This document shows, one piece after another, positions 33,604 to 41,521 of a stretch of DNA of 64,000 nucleotides; position 1 is the first letter of the stretch; each line of letters opens with the position of its first letter. Location: positions 1 to 64,000 of the forward strand of contig JAEZGN010000009.1 of NCBI GenBank assembly GCA_023437305.1. The letters are read 5' to 3'. The translations under genes and the position numbers were made by a program. This DNA is from Bacteroidota bacterium. GTDB taxonomy: Bacteria; Bacteroidota; Bacteroidia; Bacteroidales; Dysgonomonadaceae. The notes beneath the pieces were generated by a model. The model was not told where the DNA came from. It did no database searches and saw only the letters and a program-made list of their open reading frames with translations.

Positions 33604-34779
33604 TCATTTATAATATACAGAATTTTTCTTTCCTTCCATATAATATATATCAGCATTTTGCCATGTGCCAGCATAATAAAATATATTCATAATATTATCT
33701 GATGATATAGCGCCACCTATGTAACCACTATCTCCAATTCCGTCTTGAGGAGGTAAGTAGTGTATCCTATACTGTTCGCCCATATTGTCATTTTTAGCAT
33801 CATCTTCTTTTGCTGCACATTGATATATACTTGAATATCCATCACTTTCAGCAAAACGACTATGATAAATGAATTCAACTTTTTTAATGTCTTTATGATA
33901 GAAAAGATGACCATTCGCCTCTGTCATATTTGTAATAGACTTTGACGGAATTGGTAATTCCCAGGTTAGTCCATTGTCAAAACTTCTTGTAAAATATGCA
34001 GGTATTTTTGTTTTACGATTTTCTCCTACAGTGGCTCGCATATAGCATATAATAGTCCCATCAGAGAGTTCACACCAGGCGGGTTCATAAAGATAACCGC
34101 TTAAGTTAGACATAGAGGCATAATTCCATGTATATCCATTATCATCAGAATAAAGAATTCTTGTCTGTTTCTTATATAGTCCTAAAGTTAGTATTCTTCC
34201 TGATTGTAAAATTAAGAACCCCTCAACTATACCAAGAAAAGGTTTCTTTATCCCTCCTTCATAAACTAACAAGTTTTGAACACTCCATGTTTTCCCTTTA
34301 TCTTTTGATCTATAAATATCTGTACCTTGAGTTTTACCAGTGCTGTTTATAATTGTCTCAACTAGAGATATATAATCTTTATTCGCCGCAATACCGCTGG
34401 CTTGTGTTTTACAGCTAAAGTCCTGAGATAATTTATCAGCAACTATTTGTAAATTTCCAAACTCCCCATTTGGTAGTTTAGTTCTCATAGCTACTCTACA
34501 ATTAACTATTTCGTGAGCTCGTTTTATATTATAAAAGATAATAAATTTATTTATCTCTTTATCGTAATCAACTGTAGCGTGTGTCCAACTGGAGTGTGTG
34601 CCCTGTATTAATTGAGATTTATCTATACCTTTGAATGCAACACCTTTATTGACTAATAAATATGGTAATTGAGGATTGTCAATTATTGGAGGATTGAAAT
34701 CTACAGAATCTTCGACAGTACAGGAAGCGATTGTAAAACATAAAAAGAATGTAAGTATCAGTAATATGTTTCTTTTCAT
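33604..34779 (-). CDS. Asp-box (sialidase-like) beta-propeller lipoprotein
   Basis: A 391-residue SPII lipoprotein: signal ending in lipobox IASC (Cys20). Three Asp-box motifs are visible, SKDKGKTWS, SDDNGYTWN and SFDNGLTWE, spaced as in six-bladed sialidase propellers, and the domain fills the rest of the protein. I do not see the canonical FRIP/YRIP start motif of exo-sialidases, so it may bind or cut a different acidic glycan. Being inside an export operon, it may trim, modify or retain the cell's own polymer at the outer membrane. It follows the cytidylyltransferase gene by 20 bases. Confidence 0.8.
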   Translation of the reverse strand: MKRNILLILTFFLCFTIASCTVEDSVDFNPPIIDNPQLPYLLVNKGVAFKGIDKSQLIQGTHSSWTHATVDYDKEINKFIIFYNIKRAHEIVNCRVAMRTKLPNGEFGNLQIVADKLSQDFSCKTQASGIAANKDYISLVETIINSTGKTQGTDIYRSKDKGKTWSVQNLLVYEGGIKKPFLGIVEGFLILQSGRILTLGLYKKQTRILYSDDNGYTWNYASMSNLSGYLYEPAWCELSDGTIICYMRATVGENRKTKIPAYFTRSFDNGLTWELPIPSKSITNMTEANGHLFYHKDIKKVEFIYHSRFAESDGYSSIYQCAAKEDDAKNDNMGEQYRIHYLPPQDGIGDSGYIGGAISSDNIMNIFYYAGTWQNADIYYMEGKKNSVYYK

Positions 34780-34799
34780 AGTCGTTATTTAAGATTGAA

Positions 34800-35492
34800 T
34801 TATTCTGATAATGTTTGCTTATATATAATTTCTGCTATTTTGAAATCTTCTTCCCAATCAATATCAAATGATTTTATCTGATCGAGCTCATAAAAGTACG
34901 GAGATTTACCTATTCTATCTTTGTATAGATTGTAATTATCGATGGAATTAATGAAAAAAGCACTGTTTGCCTCATAAATAGGGGATAAAGTCTGTGTGCG
35001 AGGCCATAATTCTATAGATCTGTCATAGTTTACAGATTTCCCATTTTTATAAAAAAGAAATTTCCTCAATAATGTTACACTCATTAAAGAATCATATCCT
35101 TCTACTAAAGCTCCAAAATACTTATCAATAGCTTGTATATAATCATCTTCATTGCACATTGGAGATGTAACATGTGTCCACATAATATGCTCAGCTTTTT
35201 TCATAATTGATGGTACATATTGTATCAACTCATCTGTAGTTGTAGAAGATGTACATAAATATTCGGGACGAATATCTAAACTTATTTTACTATTACTTAG
35301 TTTTTTTACATATTCGATGATTAAATCATCATTTGTAGAAAGCACAATTTCACTTATTTGAGGGATCTTAAGTAGTTGCTGCAACTTGATCTCTAATAGA
35401 CCATTTGTTACACCTGCAAACGATTTGATGTTCTTCCGTGGAACACGCTCGCTTCCTGCTCTGCATGGAAGAAATACCGAAATACTATTCAT
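34800..35492 (-). CDS. NeuA-like CMP-acid sugar cytidylyltransferase
   Basis: A 230-residue nucleotidyltransferase of the CMP-NeuAc/CMP-Kdo synthetase fold. The N-terminal CTP-binding motif is PCRAGSERVPRKNIKSF. The family segment near HVTSPM and the C-terminal SFDIDWEEDFKIAE (metal/substrate Asp pair in DIDxxED) are present. It would activate a 2-keto-3-deoxy acid sugar with CTP. No NeuB-type synthase is in the cluster; instead the gene lies 3 bases downstream of an HMGL-type aldolase gene. That makes an unusual ulosonic acid likely; which one is unknown. Confidence 0.88.
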   Translation of the reverse strand: MNSISVFLPCRAGSERVPRKNIKSFAGVTNGLLEIKLQQLLKIPQISEIVLSTNDDLIIEYVKKLSNSKISLDIRPEYLCTSSTTTDELIQYVPSIMKKAEHIMWTHVTSPMCNEDDYIQAIDKYFGALVEGYDSLMSVTLLRKFLFYKNGKSVNYDRSIELWPRTQTLSPIYEANSAFFINSIDNYNLYKDRIGKSPYFYELDQIKSFDIDWEEDFKIAEIIYKQTLSE

Positions 35493-35495
35493 ATG

Positions 35496-37040
35496 TTATA
35501 AATAAGAATATAGAGATGATACAGTTAGTGAATATTGTGAAGGAAATAAAGACTGAATAGACTTTATTTTATTTGCTGCTTTTGCAAAAGTATATTCATT
35601 TTCCACTATCAAATCTCTCTCTTTTGATGTAATAATCATATTGTCATATCCGTCATACCCAATGATAAATAGATTATCTACTCCTAATTCAATAGCGGTC
35701 TGAATAGCCAATACCGTATGTGAATCAATATATTTATTTGTAAAATCTATTGCATTTAATTCGAATGAATTCTTTGTAACAATAGAAGGGATATATGTCC
35801 CCATTTTTCGAGGATAAGGAGGTAGAATACATTGTCCGGAAAAATCATTTAAATCTCCATTAAATACACTTTCGAGTCGGTATCCTTCATTCCCAACAAG
35901 ACAGAAAAACTGCTCTCGTTTTACATTTTTATAATATTTTGCATTTTTCGAACTTGCATGGATAATACAGATATCCGATTGTTTTTCTAAGAATTTAATA
36001 ACTCCTTCCGAATGAATTCGGGGAGATGCTCCTCCTCCAATTAATAATGCAGATTTAAATTTTCTGTCTGAGTTAAACTTCGATAATTTAACATTATCAG
36101 CTTTGCCTTCTTTTTGATTGTTAAGGGTTCGAATAATACTGTTAAAAGAATAAAACCTCTTAGTGACCCAGTCCATAACATTTTTTTGAGGGAGAGAGTT
36201 ACTTCCCGATACCATGTATGGTAGATTAGTTCCCCATTCATATTTCTTTTGTAGTTGAGTAAAAACACTAACAATCTCACTTAAGGAATTATAATCTACA
36301 TCTAATTTTCCTTTTGCGTTTAAGACTGACAATAATAATTCAGTTTTTAAATTTCCAGCTCCGCGCCCCATTCCTGTTATAGTACTATCTATTATTGTGC
36401 ATCCTGAATCTATTGCTTCTAAAGAGTTTGCCAACGCCATTTCAATATTATTATGTCCGTGGAATCCTATCGGCATTGTTAAAATGTTTTTTATTTGTCC
36501 TACTATATTGTTAACATCTACAGGATACACACCACCGAATGAATCTACCAAGCTGAAAGAATCAATAATGCCATTTAATACATTTAGTTCTCTGAGACTT
36601 TTTATGTCTTTAAAAATATCAGACATATACATCAGGTTAAAACCAACTTCATAACCTAATGCCTTTATTGATTGTGATAAAGCTATGGCTGAAGATAACC
36701 GTTTGGGGTCAACAGCTAATCTCACTATATCTATATAACTCTTTACTTCACCTAAAAGATTAACTACTTGTTCAGGATTATTGTCCCTCTCATTCAGCAT
36801 TATTGAAATCTTCTTCGAAGGAGCTAATTCTCGTGCTTTTATGAGTAAAAACTCCGGACAGTAAAAAAATTTACCTAAATACTCTTTTTTAGGAAGACTT
36901 CTATATCCTATCTCAATGATATCAATAGGCAATCTTTCCATACATCTAAGATATTGTTCATATAATGTATCTTCAAAATCCCAGTTATTGTAATAGCCCC
37001 CGTCTCGAAGTGTACAATCAAGTATTTTTAATTTATCCAT
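35496..37040 (-). CDS. HMGL-type aldolase fused to a MAF-like domain
   Basis: A 514-residue two-domain protein. The N-terminal half (about 1-280) is a DRE-TIM metallolyase barrel: LDCTLRDGG with Asp13, HGH at 194-196 and the GMGRGAGN loop at 223-230. These are features of 4-hydroxy-2-oxovalerate aldolases and HMG-CoA lyase-like enzymes, which use pyruvate-type enolates and a divalent metal. The C-terminal half (about 330-514) opens with LLIGGGASPRIHSEG, resembling the nucleotide-sugar-like Rossmann domain of MAF/DUF115 proteins. It may condense pyruvate with an aldehyde sugar to give a 2-keto-3-deoxy acid for the next gene's enzyme. The function is inferred from context only. Confidence 0.75.
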   Translation of the reverse strand: MDKLKILDCTLRDGGYYNNWDFEDTLYEQYLRCMERLPIDIIEIGYRSLPKKEYLGKFFYCPEFLLIKARELAPSKKISIMLNERDNNPEQVVNLLGEVKSYIDIVRLAVDPKRLSSAIALSQSIKALGYEVGFNLMYMSDIFKDIKSLRELNVLNGIIDSFSLVDSFGGVYPVDVNNIVGQIKNILTMPIGFHGHNNIEMALANSLEAIDSGCTIIDSTITGMGRGAGNLKTELLLSVLNAKGKLDVDYNSLSEIVSVFTQLQKKYEWGTNLPYMVSGSNSLPQKNVMDWVTKRFYSFNSIIRTLNNQKEGKADNVKLSKFNSDRKFKSALLIGGGASPRIHSEGVIKFLEKQSDICIIHASSKNAKYYKNVKREQFFCLVGNEGYRLESVFNGDLNDFSGQCILPPYPRKMGTYIPSIVTKNSFELNAIDFTNKYIDSHTVLAIQTAIELGVDNLFIIGYDGYDNMIITSKERDLIVENEYTFAKAANKIKSIQSLFPSQYSLTVSSLYSYL

Positions 37041-37067
37041 TATTAAAAGATTTATTTGGATTATTAT

Positions 37068-38087
37068 TTACTTATCTGATGTTAGTTTAAGAAATAAACG
37101 ACATAAGAATATTTTCGAATATGAGAATGGAACTTTATCTAAAAAATAAAACATCCAATGTGAACTTTTTCGTAAAGCTACCATTTTTTTGAAATTAGTA
37201 GGATATTTTAATATACTTTCAATATATATCTTTTTATCTGTTCTATCGATCAGATCACTATAATAAATTGTAATAGAGAAAGGAATTGCATAACGCATAT
37301 AAATGCGTTTAATTAGATTTGGATAAAAATTAGAATTGATGTATTTATATGAATATTCTTTTTTTAAAGAAATAATATTGTCAAATTGTTTAGCTATTTT
37401 GGAAGAAAATGACTTTCTCGTTTTTGCCATTATAGAATTGTCTACTTCATAATAATTATAAGTCACATCAGAAATAAATTGGCATGATTCTGCGTGAAGA
37501 ATAAGATTATAAGTGAAGAATATATCTTCATATATCATATGTATGCATTTGATATCGTTATTTCTTAAAAAATTCAAATTATACAATTTATTCCATGCAT
37601 AAGTTGTTAAAGTTCTAGATTCCATATAATATGCTTTTGCTACAGCAAAAGTATTCTTTTCCACTATGCAATTCTCATATACAACCTGTTCTTTTAGTTG
37701 ACCATTACTTGTTATTATGTTATGCGAAGCAGCTATAAAATCTACAGGATATTCAATCATGCGATTGTATAATATACTAATGCAATCAGGGGTAATATCA
37801 TCATCACTATCTAGAAAGTATAGATATTCTCCTTTGGCATTTTCTATTGCTGTATTTCTTACAGCTCCTAGTCCAATATTGACTCCATGGTCAATAACTC
37901 TGACATCTTTTCCTCTTTGGTGATTCTTTGCTACATCCATTGCAATAGCCATACTATTATCAGAACCTCTGTCATCAATAAGTAAAAATTCTATCGAATC
38001 GAAAGTTTGGTTCAAGGCAGATAGTAATGCCTTTTTAATATATTTTTCTACATTGTATACTGGTATTGCAATTGTTACTTGATACAT
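37068..38087 (-). CDS. GT2 family glycosyltransferase
   Basis: A 339-residue GT-A enzyme typical of capsule clusters. It opens with VTIAIPVYNVEKYIKKAL, has LIDDRGSDNS and YLFLDSDDDITPD as acidic donor and metal motifs (first DD pair in LIDD, then DSDDD), and GLGAVRNTAIENAKGEY between them. The C-terminal half is variable and carries acceptor specificity. It probably adds one residue of the repeat unit. The start is ATG 38087, 7 bases after the pyruvyl transferase stop. Confidence 0.92.
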   Translation of the reverse strand: MYQVTIAIPVYNVEKYIKKALLSALNQTFDSIEFLLIDDRGSDNSMAIAMDVAKNHQRGKDVRVIDHGVNIGLGAVRNTAIENAKGEYLYFLDSDDDITPDCISILYNRMIEYPVDFIAASHNIITSNGQLKEQVVYENCIVEKNTFAVAKAYYMESRTLTTYAWNKLYNLNFLRNNDIKCIHMIYEDIFFTYNLILHAESCQFISDVTYNYYEVDNSIMAKTRKSFSSKIAKQFDNIISLKKEYSYKYINSNFYPNLIKRIYMRYAIPFSITIYYSDLIDRTDKKIYIESILKYPTNFKKMVALRKSSHWMFYFLDKVPFSYSKIFLCRLFLKLTSDK

Positions 38088-38094
38088 AATCTTT

Positions 38095-39027
38095 CTATCT
38101 TATAAATTTTATAAAATCAGAATCAGACAGCCATGTGTCATAGAAGGCGCTATTTTTCCCATAAGAGTTGTCAAAGAATACAAAAGGTTTATTAAGTAAT
38201 ATTGATAAAATTGCAACATGTAGTCTAGTTGCATATATATATTTATATTCGCTTAAAAAAATAATTCCTTTTTTTATTAAATAAGGTCTATATAGGTAAT
38301 TCACATATTTGTCAACAGCAGATTTACTTAAAATACCCATTTTTTCTATCAAATCTCTAGCTATTCCGGGACGTTCTATGCTTGGCCAGTCATGTTCTTC
38401 AATATTTCCTTCTTCGGTAATATATTTATAATAATCATCTCTTGATGAAAGTTCTTGATCTCTCCTTTTCAGCAAAAGAATATCTTTTGTTGGTTTGGCT
38501 ATATACCTTTTTAATCTTTGCTGTTCTATACAGAATGCCATATCAGGCAATAATAAGATATTGTTACTGAAATGTGTTTTTAAAAAGTCATAAGAAATTT
38601 TATCTCGTGCACATATCGTAAGATTTGAATGTAAAGCCATCTTTTCTGCATCGGTCTTGGCTTGAAGCTCATTTTTATACCAAACAGTTTGAGGGAAAAT
38701 TATAATTTTATTATTCTTATATTGTTTAATGATATCTAAACGAAAATCTTGAAACCGTCTCCACAGATCTCCAAAATTTCCTCCACCATGCAATAAAATA
38801 ATTGCAGATTCTGTAATTTTGCTTTCTTTCAAAGTGAAAAGAGAGGATTTGTGTAAGCATTTGTAAGGTAGACTCTTAAGGAATGTCTCTTCACCTTCCC
38901 ATATTAAAGTGTCTCCGATGTTTGAGTGGTAAGGTAAATCTAAATGAATATAATCCGAATCAATTAACGGAGTTAACTCTTTATATATCTTATTTTTTAA
39001 TTCGTCTATTTTTTGTTGGAAATTCAT
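38095..39027 (-). CDS. Polysaccharide pyruvyl transferase
   Basis: A 310-residue GT-B-like enzyme of the polysaccharide pyruvyl transferase family (CsaB/WcaK type). It would add a pyruvate ketal, from PEP, to a sugar. Conserved stretches are LPYHSNIGDTLIWEGE near the N-terminus, ILLHGGGNFGDLWR, IIFPQTVW, TICARDKISYDFL, and the C-terminal ATRLHVAILSILLNKPFVFFDNSYGKN. It gives the polymer a negative charge. It has an ATGA overlap with the upstream PP-loop gene (39024-39027). Confidence 0.93.
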   Translation of the reverse strand: MNFQQKIDELKNKIYKELTPLIDSDYIHLDLPYHSNIGDTLIWEGEETFLKSLPYKCLHKSSLFTLKESKITESAIILLHGGGNFGDLWRRFQDFRLDIIKQYKNNKIIIFPQTVWYKNELQAKTDAEKMALHSNLTICARDKISYDFLKTHFSNNILLLPDMAFCIEQQRLKRYIAKPTKDILLLKRRDQELSSRDDYYKYITEEGNIEEHDWPSIERPGIARDLIEKMGILSKSAVDKYVNYLYRPYLIKKGIIFLSEYKYIYATRLHVAILSILLNKPFVFFDNSYGKNSAFYDTWLSDSDFIKFIR

Positions 39028-40295
39028 TTTGATATTATTCTTTTTATTTTGTTTATAATTCTGTGATACAAAAAATAAGCTTTCTTCCCTAGATTGTTGT
39101 TAATTCTTTCAAAATCAATTGTGTAAATCCATTTTAACTCACGATTATATACTTTGATATCTTGGTTTTCTAAAAAACGTTGTTGAATATCTTGCCAATA
39201 AGCAACGGAGACACTATTCATTTTTAATTTATATTTAATGAACTTTTTTATTGTAGGGTTATCTTCTTTTTTGTATAATAGACCAAAGTTATTAGGGTTC
39301 TGTCCTTCTGCAAGAATGCCCATTATGGTTCTATAGCATTTTTCACATTTACAGCAGTTTCTCCCTCCTGACGATTGCCAACATACCCTCAACTCAATCG
39401 ATTTGTTTTGTGCTATGGCATATTTAGTAATATTTCTTATTTTATCTTGTCTTGTAAATTCATAGCCGTCATGAATTGTCTCGCAATTTGCAAATCTTAC
39501 AAAATTATCAATAGTAGGGTCTGAAGCGCAAGTAACTTTGCCTGCATCTTTGGTTGTAAATGAAGAAGCAATATATACAAGGTTAGAGTTCAATAAATAG
39601 GCTAAGGGTGCAGCATGTCCTATCAACCCAATGCCATGTTGGAATCCATGCCACCAATTGTCTTTTGCATTCTTAGCCACCAACAGGCTCAAGGCTCCTT
39701 CGTTCAAAAATTTCCGAAAATTTGACTTTATATAGAAATATTCTAAGTTAAACTCAACCGCTGTTTTTTCGATATGTTGCTTAACGTTATTCCAACCTTT
39801 AATATCTTTAAAGAAAATGTCGGACCCCCATAATGTTAATAAAATTGGTTTTTCTTCAATATGGTTAACTAGTGTATTGAATGCATCAACACCTCCACTA
39901 AAGAATGCTAGATTATTATTTTCTTTAATCTCATATCTGTTTTCTATTATTTCATCAGCATTCAAGCTTCCTTTAAATTTCACATTCGGATACATATTGA
40001 TATATCCATTCTTAAACATAGGAACACTTTCATAGAAGCTTTTGTCTACAGCCTTTACTCTGACTTCGGCATCTAATATCCATGCAATAGGTAATATATT
40101 ACATAGGAAAGGTACTATTAATAAACTATCTGGAACAGATGCAATATCTAAATTTTTGTTCTGATCAACACCATACTCTATAAAAAAAGATTCTTCAGAA
40201 TTGAAATAGTCTTTCAAAGCATTGGAATATGTAAAATTATATAATATGGAATTATTAGTTGTTATTATGTTCGTTACTATAATTTTCGGGTTCAT
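39024..40295 (-). CDS. QueC-like PP-loop protein with Cys cluster
   Basis: A 423-residue cytosolic protein with no ready family name. The middle carries FFSGGVDAFNTL (133-138 SGGVDA), close to the SGGxDS motif of PP-loop ATP pyrophosphatases, though Ser is replaced by Ala. Further on is HDGYEFTRQDKIRNI and a zinc-knuckle-like cluster with Cys305, 314, 315, 317 and 320 (CCKCEKC), as in QueC. By analogy with QueC and asparagine-synthetase-like enzymes it might adenylate a carboxylate and amidate it, for instance on an acid sugar. This is inference. It overlaps both neighbours by 4 bases, so it belongs to the same translational unit. Confidence 0.6.
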   Translation of the reverse strand: MNPKIIVTNIITTNNSILYNFTYSNALKDYFNSEESFFIEYGVDQNKNLDIASVPDSLLIVPFLCNILPIAWILDAEVRVKAVDKSFYESVPMFKNGYINMYPNVKFKGSLNADEIIENRYEIKENNNLAFFSGGVDAFNTLVNHIEEKPILLTLWGSDIFFKDIKGWNNVKQHIEKTAVEFNLEYFYIKSNFRKFLNEGALSLLVAKNAKDNWWHGFQHGIGLIGHAAPLAYLLNSNLVYIASSFTTKDAGKVTCASDPTIDNFVRFANCETIHDGYEFTRQDKIRNITKYAIAQNKSIELRVCWQSSGGRNCCKCEKCYRTIMGILAEGQNPNNFGLLYKKEDNPTIKKFIKYKLKMNSVSVAYWQDIQQRFLENQDIKVYNRELKWIYTIDFERINNNLGKKAYFLYHRIINKIKRIISK

Positions 40296-41509
40296 AGGAA
40301 ATATTCTTTTTCTAAGTTTATATTTTTACACCTAGAGTTTGTGAAAATATTGTATATCTTTAAATTGTCCGCTAAGAGCTTTCTTTTTTCTTCACTATTA
40401 TTGCAATTGTTAATAAGATCGTATAGTAAAACTGTTTTGATCTGGCCTTCTTTTATAGATATATTTTTTACTATTGAAAAAGAGTGTTTTTCTAATTTTA
40501 CCTCAAGATCAGCTTTTGATAAATATAAATTGAATAGTACTGAATATTCAGCCATTTTATCGTAAGGCGGAATCTGTATGCCTATAGTAGAGGAAAAATT
40601 ACCTAAAGAAAAAGTGATTAGCTTATTGTCGTCAATTTTTTTATAGGAGTGGATAACATGTTCATGATTACAGATCACAGAGTCAACACCATAGCCAATT
40701 AGCTGGTCTATTATTTTTTTTGTTTTAACTAAAGGCTTTTCATTATACTGTCCTCCAGCATGTAAGCACATGATTATATAGTCTGCACCCAGGTTACGCA
40801 TATTAGCTATATCCTGTTTTATCTTTTTCTTAAAATAAAGTCTACCTTCATTACGCTCATGTACAGGACTAAATATATATTTTTTGTGAAATAATTTTCT
40901 TGCAAATCTTTCAACAACTTGTTTGTATGATTTATATAAGCGCGAATAATATATTCTTCTGTAAATTTTATTATGTAATTCTTGTTCCTGGTATAAATTT
41001 ACTTTATAAATATCTTTTCTACTTAAATAATTATGATTGTGAAATGCATTCGTCCCATATGTATATGAGAGAAAGCCAACATTGATACCATTAATTGGTT
41101 GAATAATACCTGTTGTTTGGTTCTTAAGTGGAAGGGTTAGGTTAGTACCTGTATGCTTAAGTTTTATTTTGTCAAGCAACTCAATTGTCCTGTTCAATCC
41201 TTCAACTCCTCTATCTAGACAATGATTATTTGCTGTTGTAACTAAAGATATTCCACATTTTTTTATAGCTAGTGCTAATTCAATAGGACTATTAAATGTA
41301 TATTTTTCTGAACAAAAATCAGAATTTCCAAGGGGTGTTTCCAAATTACCTACAATAAAATCTGATTCTTGAAAATATTTTTCACAAGAACTAAATTTTT
41401 CAAGAAAATTATAGTTCCCCAAACTGTCTATACATGCTGATATTTCTAACATATCGCACATGATATCGCCAGTGAATGTGATTTTAATACTATTTTTATT
41501 CATATTCAT
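40292..41509 (-). CDS. CapA-like metallophosphoesterase
   Basis: A 405-residue protein of the PGA_cap (CapA) family. It has FTGDIM, GNLETPL, TANNHCLDRG, CLHAGGQYN and CNHEHVIHSY motifs, i.e. the two-metal calcineurin-like core. Most CapA proteins act in poly-gamma-glutamate synthesis with CapB and CapC, which are absent here, so an unknown role on the polysaccharide is more likely. No signal peptide is evident. It overlaps the PP-loop gene by 4 bases (ATGA). Confidence 0.85.
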   Translation of the reverse strand: MNMNKNSIKITFTGDIMCDMLEISACIDSLGNYNFLEKFSSCEKYFQESDFIVGNLETPLGNSDFCSEKYTFNSPIELALAIKKCGISLVTTANNHCLDRGVEGLNRTIELLDKIKLKHTGTNLTLPLKNQTTGIIQPINGINVGFLSYTYGTNAFHNHNYLSRKDIYKVNLYQEQELHNKIYRRIYYSRLYKSYKQVVERFARKLFHKKYIFSPVHERNEGRLYFKKKIKQDIANMRNLGADYIIMCLHAGGQYNEKPLVKTKKIIDQLIGYGVDSVICNHEHVIHSYKKIDDNKLITFSLGNFSSTIGIQIPPYDKMAEYSVLFNLYLSKADLEVKLEKHSFSIVKNISIKEGQIKTVLLYDLINNCNNSEEKRKLLADNLKIYNIFTNSRCKNINLEKEYFL

Positions 41510-41521
41510 TTCCTAATTACT

